NCBI RefSeq assembly: GCF_002797855.1
Contig: NZ_PGFB01000001.1
Coordinates: 62,001 to 126,000 of the forward strand
Length of the DNA stretch: 64,000 bases
Direction of reading: 5' to 3'
Source of the DNA: Compostimonas suwonensis
Lineage (GTDB): Bacteria; Actinomycetota; Actinomycetes; Actinomycetales; Microbacteriaceae
In this document: positions 58,911 through 64,000 of the stretch, one piece after another
Position numbering within the stretch: the first letter of the stretch is position 1
Layout: each line of letters opens with the position of its first letter
Translations under genes and position numbers: made by a program
The notes under the pieces: generated by a model
Told to the model about the DNA's origin: nothing
Databases searched by the model: none
What the model saw: the letters and a program-made list of their open reading frames with translations, nothing else

Positions 58911-59600
58911 TCATTCGTCGCGGATGAACCACGGATACTTCTCGAGCACCCGGAAGACGACCTCGGTCGCGCTCAGAACATGCGCCTGACAGGCGGCCTC
59001 GGCGGTGGCCTCGTCACGCTGCAGGATCGCCTCGACGATACGACCCACCTCGATGTTCCACTCGTCCGTTCGCCCAGGCTCACGGGCGCAGAGGTGACGG
59101 AAGAAGACGATCCGCGAGCTGAGGCTCGCCATCACCGAGTTCGCGATCGATGCGCGGATGCTCAGCGCGTCGTAGAGCGCCTGCTTGGCCTCGAGCAGCT
59201 GCTGAGTCGTGGAGGAGTCCACCGTCAGACAGTGCTCGTAGGCGCCCACAAGAGCCTGCCGATCGTCATCCGTCGCGTGCACGACGAAGTGCCGAACCAT
59301 AAGGCCGAGCATAAGACCGCGCACCTCGTAGATCTCGGTGACCTCGGATGCCGAGGGCACCGCGACGATGAGCCGTCGGTAGGGCGTGCGCTGCACCAGC
59401 CCGTCGGCCTCGAGCTCGCGCAGCGCCTCGCGCACGCTCGTCCGCGACGCACCGGTCATGTCGATGAGCTCGCGCTCGACGAGACGCTCGCCCGGCCGCA
59501 GCCGCAGCTCGAAGATCGATTGCCTGATCGTGTCGGAGACCTGTTGCCGCACCGGGGCGATTTGCGCCGGCGTTGCGCGCTCGGCTCGGGTGGAAGCCAT
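58911..59600 (-). CDS. GntR-family regulator, FCD (FadR C-terminal) subfamily
   Basis: 229 residues. Winged HTH 'VRQQVSDTIRQSIFELRLRPGERLVERELIDMTGASRTSVREALRELEADGLVQRTPYRRLIVAVP' and an all-helical FCD ligand domain (IYEVRGLMLGLMVRHFV ... EWNIEVGRIVEAILQRDEATAEAACQAHVLSATEVVF); the metal-binding His/Asp set of FCD is only partly visible. It is the last gene of the minus-strand amino-acid/peptide operon, 53 bases past the ATPase stop, and likely its repressor with an amino or organic acid as ligand. Confidence 0.88.
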   Translation of the reverse strand: MASTRAERATPAQIAPVRQQVSDTIRQSIFELRLRPGERLVERELIDMTGASRTSVREALRELEADGLVQRTPYRRLIVAVPSASEVTEIYEVRGLMLGLMVRHFVVHATDDDRQALVGAYEHCLTVDSSTTQQLLEAKQALYDALSIRASIANSVMASLSSRIVFFRHLCAREPGRTDEWNIEVGRIVEAILQRDEATAEAACQAHVLSATEVVFRVLEKYPWFIRDE

Positions 59601-59653
59601 TCACATCCTCATCGTCAGACCGGGTAAGCCGCGGATATTGTCTCGGGCGGTGG

Positions 59654-60433
59654 TCAATGCCGGACCTGCGACAGAAACTCTCGCGTGCGCGGGTGCTGAG
59701 GGTTTTCGATCACTTCGGACGGAGTCCCCGCCTCCACGATAGCGCCCCCGTCCATGAATACGACGGTGTCGGCGACATCTCGCGCGAAGGCGATCTCGTG
59801 GGTCACCACGATCATCGTCATGCCGCTCGACGCCAGGCGCTTCATCACCTGGAGCACATCTCCGACCAGCTCCGGATCCAGGGCGGAGGTCGGCTCGTCG
59901 AAGAGCATCAGCCGGGGCTCCATCGCCAGCGCACGCACGATCGCTACCCGTTGCTGTTGACCCCCGGAGAGCCTGCCGGGATAGCTGTCGGCGAAATCCT
60001 CGAGGCCGACCTCGGCAAGCAGCTGGCGCGCCCGCGGAACGACGACACCTCGGCTCTCACCTCGCACACCACGCGGCGCCTCGATGATGTTCTCCATGAC
60101 CGTCATGTGCGGGAACAGGTTGAAGTGCTGGAAAACCATGCCGATCGAGGCACGCTGGGCGGCGATCGCTGTGGGGTGCAGCTCCACCAGCACATTGTTC
60201 TTCCGCTCATAGCCGACGATCCGGCCGTCGACCACGATCGTGCCGGAGTTCAGGCTCTCGAGGTGATTGATGCATCGCAGCAGGGTGCTCTTGCCCGAGC
60301 CTGACGGCCCGATCAGGCACATCACCTCGCCCTCGTGCACCGTGAGGTTGATGCCGGAGAGCACCTCTTTGGCACCGAACGATTTGTGCACGTTCGTCGC
60401 CTCGACGAGCACCGGAGATGTCATGGCGTTCAT
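59654..60433 (-). CDS. Polar amino-acid ABC transporter ATPase
   Basis: 259 residues. Walker A GPSGSGKST, Q-loop MVFQHFNLFPHMTV, signature LSGGQQQRVAIVRALA, Walker B LMLFDEPTSALDPE and switch His (VVTHE). Sequence style is that of the GlnQ/HisP group. The ATG lies in an ATGA overlap with the permease gene. It energises the permease at 60430 with the lipoprotein at 62373. Confidence 0.93.
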   Translation of the reverse strand: MNAMTSPVLVEATNVHKSFGAKEVLSGINLTVHEGEVMCLIGPSGSGKSTLLRCINHLESLNSGTIVVDGRIVGYERKNNVLVELHPTAIAAQRASIGMVFQHFNLFPHMTVMENIIEAPRGVRGESRGVVVPRARQLLAEVGLEDFADSYPGRLSGGQQQRVAIVRALAMEPRLMLFDEPTSALDPELVGDVLQVMKRLASSGMTMIVVTHEIAFARDVADTVVFMDGGAIVEAGTPSEVIENPQHPRTREFLSQVRH

Positions 60434-61338
60434 GCGAAGCCCCGTCCATAGCGTCGCTCGAGATACGACTGCCCGAAGGAGAGCAACGAGACCACCACGA
60501 GGTACCAGATGCAGGCGACGATCAGCATGGGGATGGTCTGGAACGTGTTCGCGTAGATCAGCTCCACACTGTAGAACAGGTCGGCCATCGCGATGACGCT
60601 CACGAGCGAGGTGTTCTTGAGCATGCCGACGACCTCGTTGCCCACCGGGGGGATGATCACTCGCAGCGCCTGCGGCAGCACGATGCGACGCAGAGCTCGA
60701 GCGCGGGTCATACCCAGCGAGGCCGCGGCATCGAGCTGCCCCCTGGAAACCGAGAGGATGCCGGCCCGGATGATCTCGGCGCTGTACGCGGACTGCGCGA
60801 GCGAGAGGCCCAAGATCGATGCACCGAGCGCTGAGATGACATCGTTCGTCTGGAACTCCATAAATGGAGGCAGAAACGGGATGCCGATTCCCAGCGACGG
60901 GTAGAGCGCACCCAGGTTGTACCAGAAGATGAGCTGCACGAGAACCGGCACCGAGCGGAAGATCCAGATGTAGATCCAGCTGGTCGAGCGCAGGAGCGAA
61001 TTCGCCGACAGCCTCATGACCGCGAGCAGCGTCCCGAGGACGAGCGCGATGACCATACACACCACGGTGAGCCAGATACTCAGCACAAGCCCGTTCAACA
61101 CCCGGGAGTCGAACAGGTACTGGGCGACGACCGGCCAGCCGAACCGCTCGTTCGTGAGCATGCTGTACACCACGAGTGCTGCCACAAGGAGTACGACCGC
61201 CGTGGCGACCCAGCGCAGCGGGCGACGACGACCACGGGTCTTCAGCAGCGCGAGCTCCGCGCCGGAGAGCCCGTTCGTCGTGGTGGACATCAAAGGCTTC
61301 TGCGCGCTGGACGAGCTCATGCGATCGACCTTGCTCAT
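60430..61338 (-). CDS. Polar amino-acid ABC transporter permease
   Basis: 302 residues with a 40-residue Ser/Thr-rich cytosolic start, then about five helices of the HisM/GlnP kind. 'GLVLSIWLTVVCMVIALVLGTLLAVMRLS' is the family's first block, 'FRSVPVLVQLIFWYNLGAL' is diagnostic, and the EAA-like loop is DAAASLGMTRARALRRIVLPQALRVIIPP. It overlaps the hydrolase upstream and the ATPase downstream by 4 nt each. A single permease implies a homodimeric channel. Confidence 0.92.
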   Translation of the reverse strand: MSKVDRMSSSSAQKPLMSTTTNGLSGAELALLKTRGRRRPLRWVATAVVLLVAALVVYSMLTNERFGWPVVAQYLFDSRVLNGLVLSIWLTVVCMVIALVLGTLLAVMRLSANSLLRSTSWIYIWIFRSVPVLVQLIFWYNLGALYPSLGIGIPFLPPFMEFQTNDVISALGASILGLSLAQSAYSAEIIRAGILSVSRGQLDAAASLGMTRARALRRIVLPQALRVIIPPVGNEVVGMLKNTSLVSVIAMADLFYSVELIYANTFQTIPMLIVACIWYLVVVSLLSFGQSYLERRYGRGFA

Positions 61339-62312
61339 GAGTCGGCTCCGAGATAGACGACGAGATCGCCGGTTCCGGCCAGGGCATTGTTGTTGACGCG
61401 CACGACGCGCCCCGATTCGGGCGCCGTGATCACTTCGAGTTCGGCACCCAGCACGTTCCCGACCGACGCCAATCGCTGCCCGGCGATGACGTCGTCCCCG
61501 GGTCGCACGGCGACTCGAAGAAAGCCGCCGCGGTCGGCCCGGAGCCGGTGAAGCCTGCTGAAGGTGCGCACCGCATCCGGGGCGACGAGGCTGCCCTCTG
61601 TCATGCCCAGATGGATGAGCAGATTGCGCACACCCTGCACGCCCCACTCCATCAGCGCGGGATCGAATCGGTTGGCCTCGCCGAACTCCACCGTCGTCAC
61701 GACCTTGCCCAAGGTGCGGGCAGTGTCCTGGATGGTCCCAGCGAACAGATCACCCGCATAGACCAGGGTTGTGCCGAAGGCGCGGGCGAAGGCGTGCGAC
61801 CTCTGGCCGTAGTCCGCATCGACCGAGCCCGGAGCCGGAGCGGATGCGTAGGGCATCCATTCGCCACCGACAGAGGGGGTGTGGATGTCGAGGCAGTAGT
61901 CGCTCACGGCGAGGAGCTGATCGGTGATGATGCGCGCCACACGTTCGCTGAGCGATCCGGCAGCGTCTCCGGGGAAGACGCGGTTGAGGTCGTGCGGGCC
62001 GGGGTAGATCTCCGACAGGTTGGTGCGCGTGCGCGTCGCCATGGCGGGCAGGTTCGAGGACGGCACCATGATCAGGCGTCCGCGGATGTCATCCGGCCCG
62101 AGCCCGAGCCACACGGCGCGGACCACCTCCGCCCCCAGGACCTCGTCACCGTGCATCCCGGTGTGCACGAGCAGAGTGGGTCCGCCGGTACTGCCGTTGA
62201 TGACCATAACGGGGATGAGATACGGCTCGCCCGTCGGCAATTCTCCGGCGACGAGACTCAGAGTCTCTCGCGTCCCCGCCGCACCGTCGAATCCTGATGC
62301 GATGTCGAACAT
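61335..62312 (-). CDS. Aspartoacylase/succinylglutamate desuccinylase-family zinc hydrolase
   Basis: 325 residues. Zinc ligands are in GMHGDEVLG (H-x-x-E) and DIHTPSVGG (His), and the catalytic Glu is in 'VTTVEFGEANRF'. The C-terminal beta domain ends in a biotinyl-like fold (VRPGDDVIAGQRLASVGNVLGAELEVITAPESGRVVRV), as in the AstE/AspA group often annotated for ectoine or N-acyl amino acid breakdown. It probably cleaves an N-acyl group from an imported amino acid; the exact substrate is unknown. The stop overlaps the permease ATG. Confidence 0.85.
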   Translation of the reverse strand: MFDIASGFDGAAGTRETLSLVAGELPTGEPYLIPVMVINGSTGGPTLLVHTGMHGDEVLGAEVVRAVWLGLGPDDIRGRLIMVPSSNLPAMATRTRTNLSEIYPGPHDLNRVFPGDAAGSLSERVARIITDQLLAVSDYCLDIHTPSVGGEWMPYASAPAPGSVDADYGQRSHAFARAFGTTLVYAGDLFAGTIQDTARTLGKVVTTVEFGEANRFDPALMEWGVQGVRNLLIHLGMTEGSLVAPDAVRTFSRLHRLRADRGGFLRVAVRPGDDVIAGQRLASVGNVLGAELEVITAPESGRVVRVNNNALAGTGDLVVYLGADS

Positions 62313-62372
62313 GTTTGTCTCCTGCCTGCGGAGAGGGGTCGGGGCTTACACCCCGACCCCTCTCGCCGCGAC

Positions 62373-63296
62373 TTAGTGCGAGGGGTTGACCTCGGAATGT
62401 TCGATGAGGAACTGCTGGGGCAGGTCCCAGCGTTCGAAGATGCCCGCGTACACGTCCGGCTCGTCCTCGATGATGTAGTTGATCGCCGCGGCGAACGCGT
62501 CCGGAAGCGGCGAACCCTTGAGGAAGCTCACACCGAGGCTGTTGGCGGGGAGATCCGCGTCGACACCCGCGATCTCGATCGTGGGATCGCTCGCCACCAC
62601 CGTGAGGGCGGTCACGCTCGGGGTGAAGTAGATGTCGGCCCTGCCGCTCTTGAGCGCGAGGAGGTTCTCGTTCGTGTTGGCGTACGTCGACGACACCATC
62701 TCGGGCAGGCCTTTGTCGGCGCAGGTCTGGACCTGCTGCGCAGCGACGTTGGCGGCCTGTGTGCCGTTCGCGGTGGCGACCGTCAGACCACACAGATCGT
62801 CGAGCGATGAGACATCCAGCTCGCGATCGGCGACCGCGACATAGGCGAAGGGCGAGGCCGCGTAATTGACGAAGTCGGCGACCTCCTGGCGTTCGGCGTT
62901 CGTCCCGAAGGCGCCGTTCGCGGCCTGGAACCGATTGGCCTGAAGGCCCGGGATGAGGGCGCCCACGTCGCCGTAGGAGTATTCGAAGTCGACGCCGAGG
63001 ATGTGTGAGATCTCCGTCATGAGATCGACCTCGTAGCCGACGACCTTGCCGGAGCTGTCTCGCGCGGTCCCGGGAGGCGCCTCCTCGCGGGATCCGACCT
63101 GGATCAGATTCGAGTCGAGGACATCGGCGGGAAGGAGATCGCGGATCTCCTCGACGGGTGCCGTGACCCCTCCTGCCGCGGCGCTGGCCGCGGGGGTGTT
63201 CGGGTTCTCCGCCGCGGTGTTGTCGCACCCGGACAAGAGCACGGCCAGAACGAATACGGCTGTGCCCATGACGATGACGCGAGCCGGTGTTCTCAT
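62373..63296 (-). CDS. Amino-acid ABC transporter substrate-binding lipoprotein (SBP_bac_3)
   Basis: 307 residues. The lipobox is LLSGC (about residues 20-24) with an Asn/Ala-rich linker. SBP_bac_3 blocks: 'NLIQVGSREEAPPGTARDSSGKVVGYEVDLMTEISHILGVDFEYSYGD', 'LCGLTVATANGTQAANVAAQQVQTCADKG' and 'LGVSFLKGSPLPDAFAAAINYIIEDE'. The Pro-Pro-Gly after the first strand and the two cysteines are notable. The ATG is the start of the lipoprotein signal. It lies 60 bases before the hydrolase gene, in the same operon. Confidence 0.88.
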   Translation of the reverse strand: MRTPARVIVMGTAVFVLAVLLSGCDNTAAENPNTPAASAAAGGVTAPVEEIRDLLPADVLDSNLIQVGSREEAPPGTARDSSGKVVGYEVDLMTEISHILGVDFEYSYGDVGALIPGLQANRFQAANGAFGTNAERQEVADFVNYAASPFAYVAVADRELDVSSLDDLCGLTVATANGTQAANVAAQQVQTCADKGLPEMVSSTYANTNENLLALKSGRADIYFTPSVTALTVVASDPTIEIAGVDADLPANSLGVSFLKGSPLPDAFAAAINYIIEDEPDVYAGIFERWDLPQQFLIEHSEVNPSH

Positions 63297-63380
63297 GGTG
63301 ACCTCACTTCTCTGCTGTGGACCGCCAGGCGATATCGTCGGCGAAGTTTTGTATGACATTACTGTATGGCAAACAATGTT
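63297..63380 (-). promoter_or_regulatory. AT-rich region between the M20 and binding-protein genes
   Basis: This 84-base gap is the only sizeable break at the head of the operon and is AT-rich (63340-63380). On the minus strand CATAC occurs twice, 8 bases apart (about 63350-63370), in a locally two-fold-like sequence that could be a GntR/FCD site or an internal promoter. No perfect palindrome was found. Confidence 0.3.
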
Positions 63381-64000
63381 TCATCCGTATTTCATCTCGG
63401 TATCAGACCCGGCTGGAGTCGCGAACGTGGCGACGATCCCGGCCAGCAACGCAGCGCGTACGGGCATTGCCGACAGGTCCACCCACTCGTCGGCGCTGTG
63501 CGCGCCGCCACCGACGGCGCCGAGCCCGTCGAGAACGGGGAGACCGAGCGCGGCAGCGAAATTGCCATCGCTGGCGCCACCCACCGCCACCTCCTCGAGA
63601 TGCTCGCCGAGCCGCTCACCCAGCGCGGCTGCGAGGGCGAACATCGCCGCGACGGACGCCGTGCGCTCCATCACCGGGCGATTCCACCCCCCGGAGACGG
63701 CGATGCGCGCGCGCGGATCCCGTGGAACGAGCGATTCGAACACGGCGTCGATGCGTGCGGCCTCCGCAGCAGAGGTGACCCTGACGTCGACATCGAGTAC
63801 CGCATGCGCTGCCACGACATTCGGCCTGGTCCCCCCGGAGATGATGCCGGCATTGACACTCGTCCTCGCGTCCGGGTTCGAGGCGGCGTGCAGTTCGAGC
63901 ACAACACGCGCAGCCTCGTCGATGGCGCTCGCGCCGGCCTCGGGCTCCAGACCCGAGTGCGACGCGATCCCGTCGATCTGAACGCGGAACAGGCCCACTC
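63381..64000 (-). CDS. M20-family metallopeptidase/amidohydrolase, C-terminal part
   Basis: The gene enters from the right edge, and about 205 residues are visible. The lid (dimerisation) domain is clear: 'FRVQIDGIASHSGLEPEAGASAIDEAARVVLELHAASNPDARTSVNAGIISGGTRPNVVAAHAVLDVDVR'. The C-terminal part holds 'GGASDGNFAAALGLPVLDGLGAVGGGAHSADEWVDLSAMPVRAALLAGIV', with the metal-ligand His in GGAHS. The N-terminal metal site lies outside the window. Likely a glutamate-carboxypeptidase-like or N-acyl-amino-acid amidohydrolase working with the downstream uptake system. Confidence 0.88.
   Translation of the reverse strand, partial: VGLFRVQIDGIASHSGLEPEAGASAIDEAARVVLELHAASNPDARTSVNAGIISGGTRPNVVAAHAVLDVDVRVTSAAEAARIDAVFESLVPRDPRARIAVSGGWNRPVMERTASVAAMFALAAALGERLGEHLEEVAVGGASDGNFAAALGLPVLDGLGAVGGGAHSADEWVDLSAMPVRAALLAGIVATFATPAGSDTEMKYG

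Overview
The window is high-GC DNA with dense, short-spaced, often GTG-started genes, many 4-nt ATGA/GTGA overlaps and leaderless-looking promoters. A ribosomal protein bS22 gene, a BldC-like HTH gene, a DUF7882-type protein, a DUF1707 protein and a receiver-less winged-helix regulator point to a chromosome of the actinobacterial family Microbacteriaceae. That placement is inferred from family membership. No species can be named, and there is no phage, IS element, CRISPR array or rRNA operon.

Layout. 1-8.8 kb is housekeeping: Dabb protein (partial), glutaredoxin-like, bS22, BldC-like, ArsR regulator, KtrB/KtrA potassium uptake, ProC, LCP cell-wall ligase, CDF transporter, TadA and Upp. It is interspersed with three copies of an 83-bp palindromic element. 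9.1-18.7 kb is a maltodextrin/starch locus: intracellular GH13, lipoprotein binding protein, two permeases, second GH13 and LacI repressor, all closely packed or overlapping, then a secreted alpha-amylase. 18.7-32.4 kb holds regulators and small enzymes: a leaderless Cys/Met-ending small ORF, winged-helix regulator, YCII-sigma pair, a possible structured RNA before a MarR gene, lactonase, SDR, a cation/proton antiporter with its TrkA-C partner, M1 peptidase and tRNA-Arg(ACG). It also contains a scar where a VOC gene and a WYL regulator have both lost their 5' halves. 32.4-43.3 kb holds a usp-crcB-crcB fluoride/stress operon, a group of stress-type small proteins and SDRs, two TetR systems with visible palindromic operators, and msrB-msrA.

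43.4-58.6 kb is the most distinctive region, a locus for arabinose-containing glycans. A CUT1 ABC importer diverges from a GH51 alpha-L-arabinofuranosidase plus LacI gene. Next to it a second LacI gene diverges from a GH127 beta-L-arabinofuranosidase gene that abuts a gene for a 2,053-residue secreted protein. That protein has a large unassigned N-terminal region, Ig-like repeats, a discoidin-like module, an InlB-type repeat, a FIVAR-like helix pair and three C-terminal CBM5/12 modules. Both glycosidase promoters have the form TTGAC(A/G)-18 bp-TAC(G/C)GT followed by a palindrome at the inferred start site, which suggests two LacI circuits acting on one glycan. Neither sugar importer in the window has an ATPase gene, so both probably borrow a shared MsiK-type ATPase from elsewhere.

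58.9-64 kb is a minus-strand operon: M20 peptidase (cut by the right edge), polar amino-acid binding lipoprotein, aspartoacylase/succinylglutamate-desuccinylase-like hydrolase, permease, ATPase and a GntR/FCD regulator. It plausibly serves uptake and hydrolysis of an N-acylated amino acid or small peptide.
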